A DNA stretch of 27,948 bases from Lactifluus volemus (lineage: Eukaryota > Basidiomycota > Agaricomycetes > Russulales > Russulaceae), in contig WTXI01000420.1 in assembly GCA_022376515.1 (NCBI GenBank), forward strand, positions 1 through 27,948, given 5' to 3'. The translations under genes and the position numbers were made by a program. The first letter of the stretch is position 1. Each line of letters begins with the position of its first letter. Below are positions 1-11,290 of this stretch, piece by piece. A model generated the notes under the pieces. It ran no database searches, was not told the DNA's origin, and saw nothing but the letters and a program-made list of their open reading frames with translations.

Positions 1-777
1 CGTCGATAACTCGTTGCTGTATGTGTCGAAAATTCTCTGAATAAAGGATGAGTCTCGGGGCGGAACGAAAAGGCGCTCTGCTCGTTGAGCAGCACGTCAG
101 AGAGACGCGCATGCGTCACGCGCCGACCGCACGGGAACGTGGACAACGGGTCACGCGACCACGTACCTATCTTGTAATCCTCTGCGAGCGACTCTGCTTT
201 GTGCGCGAACACCTCCAATGTTGCACCTGGGTTCTCTTGATATGCCGAAATGAAGAATTCAAGCATGCGTGCAATGGGTTGCTGATAGGAATCCTGGACG
301 GGAGATATGAACATGAATTGGAAAGAGATGCCGTACGAATGAAAGACAGGTACGACACCTGGATGTCAATAACAAAGATGATCGAGGAGAATTCGGAGAG
401 AGAGGCGCCCAGAGAATCGAGGGTGATATTGCCTGGACAGTCCCATATCTCGAGGGGGATGACGGTACTTGTAAATTGAAGAGAGGTCAGGAGAGAGAGA
501 AGAAAGTGAGGGAGAGGGACATACTCGTATCGATGTATAGCGGTTTGGGATGTGGGATCGAGAAAGAAGGTCTGCTTCGGAGGCGCATCGTTGAAAAGGA
601 CCTGCTGGATGGAGGTCTTTCCGCTTCTGCACGACGCAAGGTTGAGATCGGAAATAGAGTGCGGGGGTTAAGGGGTGAGACGGACCCCCGTTGACCCAAG
701 AGCAGAATCTTGGTGCGTTGTAAATTATCGAGAGATGGTGTTGTTGCTGGACCATTCGACTTTGTAGCCGTGGCCAT
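1..777 (-). CDS. gtr2: Gtr2/RagC-D-type GTPase, 5' part (partial, runs off left edge)
   Basis: This is a Rag-family small GTPase, the partner of Gtr1 in the vacuolar EGO/Rag heterodimer that passes amino-acid status to TORC1. Proposed exons are 777-686, 626-525, 467-359, 293-167 and 36-1, giving about 155 residues before the window ends. The P-loop GQRGSGKTS falls at about residues 28-36 and is split by the first intron. It is followed by QQVLFNDAPPKQTFFLDPT, the Rag signature after the P-loop. The Walker B/G3 segment EIWDCPG lies near residue 71, and the reading continues to EDYKIENFRHIQQRVID at the edge. All four introns are 57-130 nt with GT-AG ends and consistent phases. I prefer Gtr2 over Gtr1 because of the FLDPT-type switch region, from memory of the family. 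The ATG at 777 is the first in frame and sits behind a CT-rich leader. The C-terminal roadblock-like domain lies outside the window. Confidence 0.82.
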
Positions 778-1037
778 GGCAGGAAGGAAAGAGTCGGCAA
801 GGACGCGGGGGAGAGGGAGAGGGAGGGGCGCAAAGTCACGTTGAAGGAACGAGGGACAAGGGGCAGGGGAAAAGAAGAACGGTTACGTTATCAGACGGGG
901 GTGAACCAGTAAATGGGAGCACGTTCGCCGATGGAATCCGAGTTTTGGGTTAGGGAATTCGTTTACCCTGGGTTAGTTAGAGATAAGTACGCTCTTGAGC
1001 TATCTTCTTTCCCATTCCCTTCTTCCCTCAACCCGCC
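778..1037. promoter_or_regulatory. Shared divergent promoter of the GTPase and VTC4 genes
   Basis: These 260 bp separate two start codons that point away from each other, so both promoters must lie here or overlap the genes. Each side ends in a pyrimidine-rich leader on its own sense strand: about 780-830 for the left gene and about 997-1034 for the right gene, as is common before fungal starts. A telomere-like GGGTTAGGG is at 947-955 and a second GGGTTAG starts near 970. No clear TATA box was seen. Confidence 0.6.
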
Positions 1038-4000
1038 ATGAAGTTCGGAAGGAAAATATCCGTAAGTTTTCTGACTTCCAGTCCAGTTTGGTCATTTCTC
1101 ATTTATTCATCCAACAGCACGACCTTTATAGCGAATGGCGTCCTTTCTATATCGACTACAATCTCCTTAAGCGTGAACTCAAGGTGCCCATTTCTTTTCA
1201 TAACCTACTCCTACATCCAGCTCACACATCCCGCAAGGCCCGCACCACCTCACATAATTGGAATGCCACCGATGAAGAAGAATTCACAAGTATGCTTGAA
1301 GGCGAGCTCGACAAAATTCATGATTTTCAGAAAGCAAAGGTACATATCGTTACTATGCCGCCTCACCCTTTCCTCAAGTCTCCCATGTCCCACTCAGACC
1401 GTCGAGCTGTCAAATCGTATCAAGATTGCTGAAAAACAAGTGAGAAAGCTCGTCTCGGAGGAATTTTCCACGACCCCTTCACCCACCCGGCATCGTACCC
1501 TGGAGTCATCGGCCCCCGACTCTGAAGACCCCGAGGCTACCCGGAAGCGTCACGCCCTTGAACAGGACGGTGGCTCCGATGATGATGACGAGGACGAAGA
1601 TGATGATCTCACGGATGATGGGTCCACTCAAAGTATCGATGCCCTCGAGGAACAGTTCCGCTTCCTAGAAGAGGAAGTTGCTACGCTCGTCGCAGACGTG
1701 CACGATCTTGCATTATACACTAAGCTCAATATTACCGGTTTCATGAAGATTCTTAAGGTGCCCACTTTCCTGACCAATTTGTTGTCGTTATTTACTTGCT
1801 GCATCACTTGACAGAAACACGACGTAAGTTATTCCCCCTCCAGGTTCGGTTTCCCCTTGACTAAGCTCAAGCGTCCCACAGAAACAAACCCCGACTCCCC
1901 TTACCCAGACTTTTATTCAGAACTACCTCGAGAAACGTCCATTTTATAAGTATAATTGGGACGCAATTATCGTCAAGCTCTCCCGTCTGTATGACCTTGT
2001 TCGTACGCGTGGCCATCCCGTGCAGGGCGATTCCTCTGCTGGCGGTTCGCAGAGCGCGTTTGTACGACAAACAACAAAATACTGGGTACACCCAGATAAC
2101 CTCGTCCCGCTCAAACTCGCGATTATGCGACACCTTCCTGTTCTTGGTTTGTGGTCCATCTAGCCTTTAAAGGGAGAAAGCTCTGACCGGGTCATTACTG
2201 TCGCAGTATTTAATCCCGACAAAGAGTTCGAGACGAAAGACGCGGCCATTACTTCCATTTATTTTGACAATGAAGATCTTGAGCTCTATCTGGGTCGCCT
2301 CGAGAAGACAGAAGGTGCACAGGCAATTCGTCTCCGCTGGTACGGAGATACCAATGTCACCCAAATCTTCGTCGAGCGTAAGACTCATCGCGAGGACTGG
2401 ACTGGGGAGAAGTCGGTCAAGGCGCGCTTCCCGATCAAGGAAGAAAAAGTGAATGAGTTTCTTCGTGGAGAATACATGATGGATGAGGAATTTGCGGCAC
2501 TCGTCGAAAAGGGTAAAAAAAGTCAGGCGGAAGTGGACAGCATGCTTCAACTCGCGAATGAGGTTCAATATGCAGTGCTTACGCGCAAACTTCAACCAGG
2601 TTCGTGTCCCCCTCACTTGGATTTGCATCTGTTGATATGAAACGAGATAGTGATGCGGACATTCTACAATCGCACCGCTTTTCAACTTCCCGGCGATGCC
2701 CGTGTCCGCATATCACTGGACACCGAGCTTACAATGGTTCGTGAGGACAACTGGGATGGCCGAGAGCGTGCGGGAAACAACTGGCGGCGCACAGACATGG
2801 GTATAGACTGGCCTTTCGACCAAGTCCAATCCGAAGACCGCGAGCTTTTCAAGTACGTTCCGTCCAGTTGGTGCATACTCACAGCACTCTTACCGTTTTA
2901 GGTATGGCGTACTTGAGGTCAAACTCCAAACACAATATGGACAAGAACCTCCCTTCTGGGTCACTGAACTCGTCAACTCGCATCTCGTTGAGGCCGTACC
3001 CAAGTTCAGCAAATTCATTCACGGTTGTGCGACACTTCTTCCCCATCGCGTAAATCTCGTGCCATTTTGGCTCCCCCAAAGTCGGTCTCAAGGTCTCATA
3101 TTCTTTTGATTCTATTGACTTGACCTCTAGTGGACGTTGACATCACAAAACCCAACACGGGATTTATGTCCGTTTCACGTCCTTATACACGTTCACCTTC
3201 CGAGCGACGGAGCTCTGGTGCACCGACCCCCGATGCTGCCGAGGTGGAACGCGCAGCATACGCCGAGCCCCTATCCGAAGGCGAAGGAGACGAAGACATG
3301 GACATAGCGCCTGCACGCGATGAAGGTGCCCGCATTGGCCTTGCCGGTTCACAAGCCGCCGACGCTATCGCATATCGAGAAAAGCATCTCAAAGAGCGTG
3401 TGCAGCACCCAGGACCTTCGCGTGCCCGCAGTACCGAGTGCTTACCAGTGCTCCCCGCACCTCCAACAACCCCTGCGCCACGTCCACTGAGGGTGCGAAC
3501 GTTATCAATCGACCCGCTCATACCTTCTTCGGCGTTCGACGAACGATTGCAAGATCGGTTGCAGGCAGTCAAGCGCGCTCACGAAGATGGGGTAAATGCG
3601 GTGCACGGAAACGATGAGATGGGTGACGATCGCATATTGTCGCGCGAGTGGCGCGCGCCTTTGGGTAAGCGCATCGCCGTGCCCGTGCGTATCGAACCCA
3701 AGGTATACTTTGCCTCCGAACGGACATTCCTTGTGCGTGTCGAGTTCTCAAATGACTTCCCTCACTTGATGTCTTCCTCCTTGCAGAGTTGGTTGCACTT
3801 TGCCATTTACATCGGAACTATCGCAACGACACTGCTGAACTTCATCCCGCCCAACGACGAACGTGGACTCCTCTGTGCAGCGCTCTTCACGTTCGCGGCG
3901 CTGCTTGCGATCGTTTACTCGGCTGGCATTTTCGTTTATCGCTCTCTGCGACTACGCCACCGTCGTGCAGAGGGTCTATACTACGACAAGTACGGCCCAA

Positions 4001-4077
4001 CCTTGCTGTGTGCCGTTCTACTCGCTGCCTTGGTAACGAACCTCGCACTGCGGCTTTCAGAGACCGGGGAAGCTTGA
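1038..4077 (+). CDS. VTC4: VTC4-type vacuolar polyphosphate polymerase (SPX - TTM - three membrane spans)
   Basis: This is the catalytic subunit type of the vacuolar transporter chaperone complex, which makes polyphosphate from ATP and moves it into the vacuole. Exons: 1038-1061, 1118-1183, 1238-1339, 1398-1757, 1815-1823, 1882-2146, 2207-2599, 2651-2852, 2902-3080, 3131-3732 and 3787-4077. The sum is 2493 nt, or 830 residues. The SPX domain (about 1-190) opens MKFGRKIS, includes [14 protein letters not shown], and ends in the lysine-rich ILKKHDKQT that senses inositol pyrophosphates in this family. An acidic run interrupts it near residue 123. The triphosphate-tunnel domain (about 255-530) shows [15 protein letters not shown] (basic residues 317/319), [17 protein letters not shown] and VLEVKLQT (acidic residue about 479). 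A poorly conserved linker of about 180 residues leads to ASERTFLSWLHF and a VTC1-like domain with three membrane segments near 737-754, 762-785 and 805-824. It is close in layout to yeast Vtc4. Vtc2/3 paralogs are the alternative, but the intact basic tunnel residues favour Vtc4. Confidence 0.88.
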
Positions 4078-6275
4078 ATGACAATCGCCAGTCACTCCAC
4101 TGGCTAATAAGTTATGAATTACGAGTCGTATCACCGCCCTAGGACATTTTCGAATTCTTCTCTTCTTTCGGCAGGCGTCAACTGGCACGCTTGGTCGTGT
4201 ACTAGTATTGGTCCGGTTTCTCAATCGTCAGATCTCAGTTTCCCGCTGTCCTCATTGTTTTAAGTCAGTCAGCTTGCCAACCAAGACATCAGCGTAGTCT
4301 TGGCCCCCAGACGCGCAAGTCATCCCCCATTCCCAGCCCAGTCAATTTACTGGGGAGGTCAGTAATGTGCGAAAGTCATTGGATGTTGACTGCTGGACAT
4401 CCCGAGAATGTTGAATCCATTAGTACACCTGACTCGCACTCGATACAGACGATACACATCCTCTGGGCACCGAAGTTGTCCTCGCAAGCCAGTGACGTTG
4501 AGGATCACCTGGGATAGAGCTACGGCATGTGAGAACCTGCTGGCCACAGCACAGGCTGCACAGGCTATTAATAGGATGGTTCTACTGTATGGGCAATTGA
4601 GACATTTTTGCCCCGTTCATCGCTTTCGGAGCCCTGAGAATGATTTTGGGGATTCAAGTTGGGGATGCTGAAGTGCGAGGTGTACACGATTACGCCACAT
4701 CATAAATACCAACGTCCATTAACCATGAATATATTTTCTCCTTCCATCTGTCCCCGAAAGGTCGACCCATATCTTCGGGGTTGTTAGGCGCAATGGCATG
4801 GTCCGTACATCAGGGATTCAGCATCCCGTTGAATGAGTGGTGGTACCATATGATAGTCGCTTGTGATCACCCAACGATGAAACGAAAAGCCGAGAAAGCA
4901 CATCTACTGTCCTTGATTCTGATTAGGGAATGTCGATCATGTGCTCTGTGCGCCGAAAGGGTGCTTCATGAAGTTGATTCGGAAAGGATTCAACACGGAA
5001 TATCGAATCAGCCGGGAAGAGACTGACTTATTATTAGACAGCTTCTTGAAGGGCACGAGCCCGCGGACCGGTTGGCACAAAGTTAGAGAAAAGTATCATA
5101 TGATTCATTGGCCTCCCAGCACAACGGTCCAGGTCAATGAAATCTGAGAGTGACGTTGTCTCCACTGGCACCGTGCATGCCAGTGCGCGCGCAAAACACT
5201 CCATTCAGAGAATTGAAGGTGAGCAGTCCAATTAACTGGGAAGGGGGATATAAAGGAAATAGTACTGTAGTTACGTTCGGGTCAGCCTCGGGCCTCATTC
5301 GACGACGACAGAAGCAGCTGCTACCTGAGGCCTGAGGTCTGGCCGTGACTGAGGCTTGAGTGCTTGTTGTTGCTAGTGTGTCGATATTGTGCTTCCTGGA
5401 CTCCCTACTATGAATTGATTGGCCTGCTTTCTGGTGCGTTACTATACCGAATGACCCCCAGTGTATTAGTCTCAACAAAGCTCCATCGATGAACGATAGT
5501 GTGATACAGCGAGACGGTTGGGCGTCTGTCCTCCTCGTCAATTTCATCATCATGATAACATGCCTGCGCCACGCGGCGCACGCCTCACAGGTTGGCAGAC
5601 TACAGACTAGGCCTAAAAACACTAAATACCCTATTTGATACAATCCGTCTCCCCTCAGGAGTGACAAGCACAGCATGGCTTCATTGATCGGGGCCCTCCA
5701 CATCACGTCTTTTTTCCCCGGTCGAATTGTTGGGTCAGATCAACCGTCTAAGGCAAAACCCGTCATCTCGGTGCATTGTGTCACGATATATGCGAAGTGG
5801 GATATTGTAGAAGCTTTTTCCACATCATTTTTTGTCGACGCCACTCGCCCGAGGCTTAGACGTCTAGACAGTCGTACATCGCTTGCCAGTGCGGACCGGA
5901 GAATACGCTTTGGCTCTTTGCTTTGTGTCCGTTTCTACCCAGATCCGGACCCGCTTGTATCCCTTATACAGGACCGCTGAAGTAAGTACAATAAGCTCAT
6001 TGAAAGGGTGAAGACACACCGCCTATGGCTAAACCTTGTGCGGAATCTTCGGGGTGGATATTGAAGCCCTCAAAGGGCCTTTCACGTCAACTACACGGAG
6101 AACACGAGGCGATACAATCGCAGTCGGCTAAAGGCCTCTCGGCTGCGTGGCAGGGCTGACCAACAACAGCATGATCAAAGCTGATTGGGCGTCTTGGCCC
6201 CAAGACGACTTCATTATGATAGCAACTGTGGACGCAGGCTCGTGAATGGGCGCTGCCTTGGAAGCGCCGGAACCT
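4078..6275. other. Gene-poor interval of about 2.2 kb
   Basis: No reading frame here resembles a known protein, and no set of exons with consistent splice phases could be built. The longest open stretch is about 570 nt on the minus strand (5134-5706). It has no recognisable domain and looks like chance. A TATA-like GATATAAAGG occurs near 5248 without a convincing gene behind it. No tRNA, repeat array or transposon protein was recognised. The left end holds the VTC4 3' untranslated region and the right end the promoter of the zinc-finger gene. Confidence 0.4.
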
Positions 6276-6283
6276 CATAAAAG
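6276..6283 (+). promoter_or_regulatory. TATA-like box of the zinc-finger gene
   Basis: The sequence CATAAAAG lies about 65 bp before the ATG at 6348 and is followed by a CT-rich stretch at 6295-6305. Its position argues that transcription starts after the in-frame ATG at 6246, so the ATG at 6348 is the better translation start. This is a consensus match only. Confidence 0.4.
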
Positions 6284-6347
6284 ACCAGGGCCCGCTTTTT
6301 CCCTCCACAAAGGTTCGCCCCTCTGTACCTACATCCACGACACGGAA

Positions 6348-8291
6348 ATGTCTTTCACCACGGCTTCTTCCCACATCATGACACCTGAATTCCCTTTCTC
6401 CATCTGGTCAGATACTCTTCCCGCTGAGGAGGATTATACTGCTGAATGGTCCGATTTCACGAATGACGCACAACCTTCCGTTGTGCAGGACCCGTTTCTG
6501 GACAATCTTGTGAGCGTGGTCTCTGGGATATCGAAAGGTTACTCACGTTTCCGTGTCACAGGATGTCCACTCTGGCAACGCGAGCAACAGCGTTGCCACA
6601 TTTTCCAACGTCGGTGCCGTCAAAGCTGCGGCAGCATATGCTCCTCCTCCCCCCACCAGCGAGATTTACCTGGAGGATCTCGTGGACAACAACTTCCACC
6701 AAGTGAGCATACAATACTTTATCATTGGTGGAGGGCGTTGGCTTACTTTGTTGCGTTACAGGATCCTTGCTCCCTCTGGCTCGCGCCAACCCCCTGTAGG
6801 TCCCAGTTTTTCTCCTCCCATACCCTTTTTTGTTCACCCAGCGTAAAGCTTTGACGGACTCAAGTTCCGTCCCATCGCCGTCTGGCGATTCGCCGTGGGC
6901 TGAGGACCTGGCCTCACCCACCTACCCAACAGCTGGGGTATATACCGTGAGTACAAGTGACACGAATTCAAGAACTCTGCTTACCTCAATAGCAGGACCC
7001 CTTTCCAAGTGGCTCCGTGATGGGGCCAACATTTCAACCAGAACTGCCCTGGCATGAAAAGCCAGGCCAGTTTGACATCACCACACCCCCACACTTCACT
7101 GATGACAGTAGTTGGGGTGGGCAACCTGCACAAGACCACAGCACAGGTTCCTTTGGTTACACAAGCTTTGAGGGGGCCACGTTGTGAGTATTTTCTTCTT
7201 GACTTCCTCCCCAAGGGTGCGATGCATTCGTTTTCGCTGACACTAGGAGTGACAGGTATCCACCATCAGAGTGGTCGCTTGACCAGCTCAGACCCACATT
7301 TGACAGGGCGGCTATTGCAGTGCTGGCCCCGCCGATGTCATTCCCCATCCGCATGCTGGCGGTGCCAGGGACTACCCTCGGCAAACGCCCTCGTGGGGAC
7401 GAGGATACCTATGACGACATGGCTCCCAGTGCTAGTGATCATCATCAACAACGCCCATACAAGAAGGGAAAACACAAGATGGGCATGAATGAGGTTCTGG
7501 AGTCAACAGGAACTGCGAGCAAGGCTCGCAACAAACCTGCCATCAGGACCTCAGCGTCAATTAAAGGTAAATCCAAGGCAGTTGGACGCGGAGCGGGGAG
7601 GCTCGTGCCCACAACGGCGGAAGGAGTTTACCATCAATCTCTGCTGGGACCAAATTACCAGCAGGTGTTGGTGGGGGCTACTGCACCAGGACAGCTGACC
7701 TGGATTGAGGAGAGTGTGGAAGGAGGATCGTGGCGCCATCACAGCACCGTGGCGCAGAAGGAGGTGGGGGTACAGAGCACCGAGCCCGACGGAGACGGCG
7801 AGAACACGACCGACGAGCTGTTCTGGATCCCCAGAAGGCTGGACGCACGACACCAGGCATTGCTGGTGGCTAAACCGGTCGACTGGCAGCGCAAGGCGGT
7901 CGACGAGCTGAAGTGTCGGCTCTGCCCGGGCGCGGACTTCAGCGACTGGGAAGACTACAAGAGACACTGCGACACATCAGAGGCCCACCCAGCGAAGATA
8001 TCCTACTGCGGTCACTGCGGAGATTTTTTCGCACGCAGCGACGCGCTGAAGCGGCATCGCGAAAAACGGCCCCTAGAATGCATCTGCACCACAGCGGAGG
8101 TCGCAGAAGTCAAGCGCACAGAGACAGCTCGGGTCTTCGAGGAGTTCAAGGCGGAACTGGAGCGCTGCTTAACGACAGACGAGGAGATCCCGCCATCGTT
8201 TGCCAGGACTATCAAGGACATGTTTCCCGACTCGTCAAAGAGAGGCAGCAGGGAGCAGAGCCGCAAGCGAAAATCTCGGGCTGGACGTTAG
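6348..8291 (+). CDS. C2H2 zinc-finger protein, probable nuclear DNA-binding protein
   Basis: Exons: 6348-6509, 6562-6702, 6762-6795, 6849-6946, 6996-7183 and 7256-8291, total 1659 nt or 552 residues. All junctions are GT-AG with matching phases. The first 340 residues are low-complexity, rich in Ser, Pro, Asp and Thr, as in activation regions of fungal regulators. Basic patches (KRPRGDE, KKGKHKMG) follow. A zinc-finger pair lies at about 428-490. The first finger begins LKCRLCPGADFSDWEDYKRH. The second, YCGHCGDFFARSDALKRHRE, has a C-x2-C spacing and a terminal His. A further ECICTT motif follows. The tail is a charged helical segment ending in a basic KRKSRAGR. The paired fingers suggest DNA binding, but no target can be named. 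The family appears in many Agaricomycete genomes as uncharacterised C2H2 proteins, from memory. The start at 6348 is chosen from the TATA-like box upstream. The gene converges on the arrestin-like locus to its right. Confidence 0.72.
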
Positions 8292-9693
8292 ATGGTATCA
8301 TCATCTATTACTTACTTTTTTCTTCTTCTCTCTACTTGCTGGTCCTACTGTGATGAGCAGTCGCAGTGTGGCGCCATGGACGATTCTTTCCCTATCTGTT
8401 TGCTTTGCTTGTGCTTGTAGTCTTCAGTTCCAGTTTGTCTTTCGACCCCCTGCATATATATACCGCGAGATTTCTCGGTTGGCTCTGAAACTGGTGTCCG
8501 GTTACGCACTATCCCCATCTTTCCAGAAGTCCTGCCGAACAGCTGTTGCGGAGAACCCTGTACCACACGAACCGCGGGATTCCGCGTGTAGGCGAACTTG
8601 AAGCAAAAAAAATTGAACGAGATGAACAGAAATAGAAACAAACGATCGATGGGCTGTAGCGGTATCGGATAACTTTATAAAAGCCGCGTCGACTTGAAAC
8701 AAATTCTTGCCACGCTGCCGCAACGTGAGTGAGTCAGATGCAAGATCAAACCACCGAAAACATGCCTCTTCTCCCACAACGAAGATACTCAGCATGATCC
8801 TGCAGTGTATGCGATCACACACGACAAACACACATAGACTCCGCCACAAGCCTTGCCGGATCAAGGGTTATTATCGGAAAGTCTTCCGAGGCAGACCTGA
8901 CACAGGAGTCCACGCGACCCATTCGTTGACGAGAGGGAGGAAAGGTGAAAGATGGAAAGAAGAGGAAGAAACGCGTCCATCGATTAGGAAGCCAGCTGCA
9001 AGACGCGTCGGCGTCAAACTTGAATTGGGTAAAATTCCTTCCGCGAAGCAAAAACCAGGGACAACGATCACATTTTTAGCGAAACACGACGACGGATGGC
9101 GATGGATTGGGTCTACTCTGATATAGCTTCTGTGGGTGAGCATCATTGAAAAGGTGCTTTTTTTTGGCATGCACAGACACACTGGCGGACACAAATCATG
9201 AGTGAGTCGCGTGTAAAATGCCGATTATGCGCGTGTCGATCATGCTGCATCGTACGTACTGTACTACATTGCACAGATGAAAGGCGTCCACTCCCTCCAT
9301 ACTTGCCTCAGTCATCCCCGATAGCGGTGATGCTACTTGATGGACCTCCTATAGCTAAACGGCCGCCGCGGCGCTAGCGTAGAGGCCTGTTCTAGAGACC
9401 AAGGCTTCAAATTTGAATATTTGAATCATGGCCTTCTCCAATCTCCAATGAAGTCGCACTTCCGGGTGACTCAGCAAATCCACTCGGTATGGCATGGCTG
9501 GTCAACTATGGAAGGGTGTCTCCACAGACCGTCATCAGTCCATGTGTCAGTTAGAAGTTCAAGACGGGACGACCTGTGTCAATAGACTACATCCTGTTTG
9601 AGTTAAGATATACTGGAAGTCACTCCATGCGAAAACTAGAAGTACGTAGTAGTTATGATACAGTGAGATGGTGTGTTGTGCTACAGCAGTTAT
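8292..9693. other. Intergenic stretch without a supported gene
   Basis: This holds the 3' untranslated region of the zinc-finger gene, then about 1.2 kb with only short overlapping open frames on both strands (for example 8707-9126 plus and 8871-9194 minus). None shows a domain or a splice pattern. Two TATA-like runs occur, ATATATATA near 8453 and TTTATAAAAG near 8672, with no gene behind them that I could support. A GC-rich GGCCGCCGCGGCGCTAGCG lies near 9361. Confidence 0.35.
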
Positions 9694-9761
9694 CTAAGGA
9701 TGGATTTGGGATTTAGAGGCTGAAAAAATAAAGATTGCTACGCGACAATACGAGTAAAAGA

Positions 9762-11290
9762 TCAAAGAGCGTCGCGAGTGTCGTGAATATTCGAGGACGA
9801 ACTTGAAGAATCTGAGAGTAGACATGAGCGTTCGGATGACGACTGCCCGTCCTCCTCGTCGACATCGTCCAGAGTCGAGGATGAGGAAGCCGGAGAAAGC
9901 CGTGTAGAGGGGCAGGGGTATCGAATCGTCGTACTTGGAAGGGTAGAATAGTTGCGAGTACGGGGGAAGCTCAGGTGTATGATAACGGTGCGTCGTAGGC
10001 ATAGTAACGGGGACGACGGAGGAAGAAGAAGAATTGGGCAAAGACAGGCGCTCTGGGGACGGTGACTGAGAATTTGGGGAATCGGTGCGTGGCGGTGCGC
10101 CGGGGAGACGAACAAAGTTGAGAGGGAGGGTAAAGGAGAGCGAGGAGGTCACCGCAGGTTCCGAATCGCCCGCGTCGTATACAAATGTCGCGACGGCGCG
10201 TATCGAATGCCTGACGCCGAACAACAGGCCCTGCAAGGTCGTTCGGAGGTGAGGGATCCCCGTCTACTCTGATTCTCGTCCTTGCACTTTGGCAACGTCT
10301 GTGCATACAGAACATTGACTTCGACCGTGAGCCACGGTGCCTGACGCAGGCCTTCAGCACACTTGCTGGCGTGTTCCCCCTTGTCAAGGGAACATCGATC
10401 GATGTAGTTGAACCCCGGGGGAGGAGCGAGTGGATCTCATCGAAGGCAGTTCGGTATGGAGACCCTGGTCTGGGCTACGCAAGGCTTGTGTGGTGGTCGT
10501 TCCTTCTGACGGGGAATTGGATAGCTCATCGCATATTCGCTCGAAGCTGAACTAGAAGCACGAGTTTAGCGTTGAGGGCACTCCTTGAACGGATCACTAG
10601 AGGGAAAACGTACCTGTATTGATCGATCTGTAGTAGATAAAGAGACAGGTGTGAGACGCGAAGCTTAGAGGCTTGATCCTCGGACAAAGACGGCGTCTGG
10701 ACACTGAGAGAGAACGGAAATCGTTCCCCGTCCACGCTAACGCATTCCGGGACAGAAGCCAACATCTCGATCTTGGATATACAGTAATATCCTCGGGTAT
10801 CGGCGGCCGTTGGTTCTCCGAACGCACTTCCTGCCCGCTCGCCCTGACGGAATATAACGCAGGACGATACGACGTCGCGCTCGGCGGGAGCGCGAACTGG
10901 TTCAGCTGTACGGGGAACTGCCTGGCGTGAGCGACTTTGTTTCTGGAGGAAAACGAGGGGCAGAGAGCGGAGAGCTAAATCGGACCATGGTGCGCGTCTT
11001 CTCCCGCGTTGGCGTATTTCATCGTGGCGTAGAGGTTGTACTGCGTGCCTGACACGCCCTGCCTGCAATATCCGTAGAGGTCGCTTGCGGGACGCCAGCC
11101 CAGGATGGGGAGATTGAACATAACGTGCCAGGTGGAGGGCTGGTCTCCGTCCTCCCCACCGGAGCGTGATTCCACCGGGGGATAACGTCAATACCCGTTG
11201 CTTGTTTTTCCTCTTCTTGATAGCAGTGGCTTGCACATCGTCTTCTCCGTGTGCACCACGTCTTGAGAGATGTTGGTAATCATTTTTCAT
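9762..11290 (-). pseudogene. Arrestin-like locus, apparently broken and 5'-truncated
   Basis: Several blocks on the minus strand resemble a basidiomycete arrestin-like (alpha-arrestin) protein, a family that recruits Rsp5-type ubiquitin ligases to membrane cargo through PPxY motifs. In order they are: FNLPILGWRPASD and QYNLYATMKYA (11130-11000), LSALCPSF and LNQFALPPS (10975-10870), IEMLASVPECVSVDG and SKLRVSHLSLYLLQIDQY (10770-10610), HLRTTLQGLLFGVRHSIRA (10250-10190), LPLNFVRLPGAPP (10120-10080), then a Ser/Pro tail with ELPPYSQLFY and an acidic end near 9762. The blocks cannot be joined cleanly. A TAG at 10977-10975 stands where homologs seem to carry Trp. A second TAG is at 10266-10264, and the frame changes where there is little room for an intron. 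The first half of the arrestin N-domain is missing upstream. A 56-nt intron (10778-10833 approx., GTGCGT donor) could explain one frame change. The alternatives are a functional gene with unusual introns or assembly errors. Confidence 0.5.

Noticed and set aside
48..479. Plus-strand 143-codon frame over the GTPase gene
   Set aside because: It is antisense to well-supported Rag GTPase exons and has no similarity of its own.
5134..5706. 190-codon open stretch on the minus strand
   Set aside because: It starts at a GTG, has no recognisable domain and an odd composition, and is isolated; likely chance.
6246..6347. Upstream in-frame ATG of the zinc-finger gene
   Set aside because: It lies before the TATA-like box at 6276, so it is probably not transcribed.
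8707..9126. 139-codon plus-strand open frame, basic protein
   Set aside because: No domain, overlapping minus-strand frames of similar length, and no splice or promoter support.
10526..11290. Single 254-codon minus-strand protein
   Set aside because: Only its C-terminal part matches arrestin; the N-terminal part is an out-of-frame read across better-fitting arrestin blocks.
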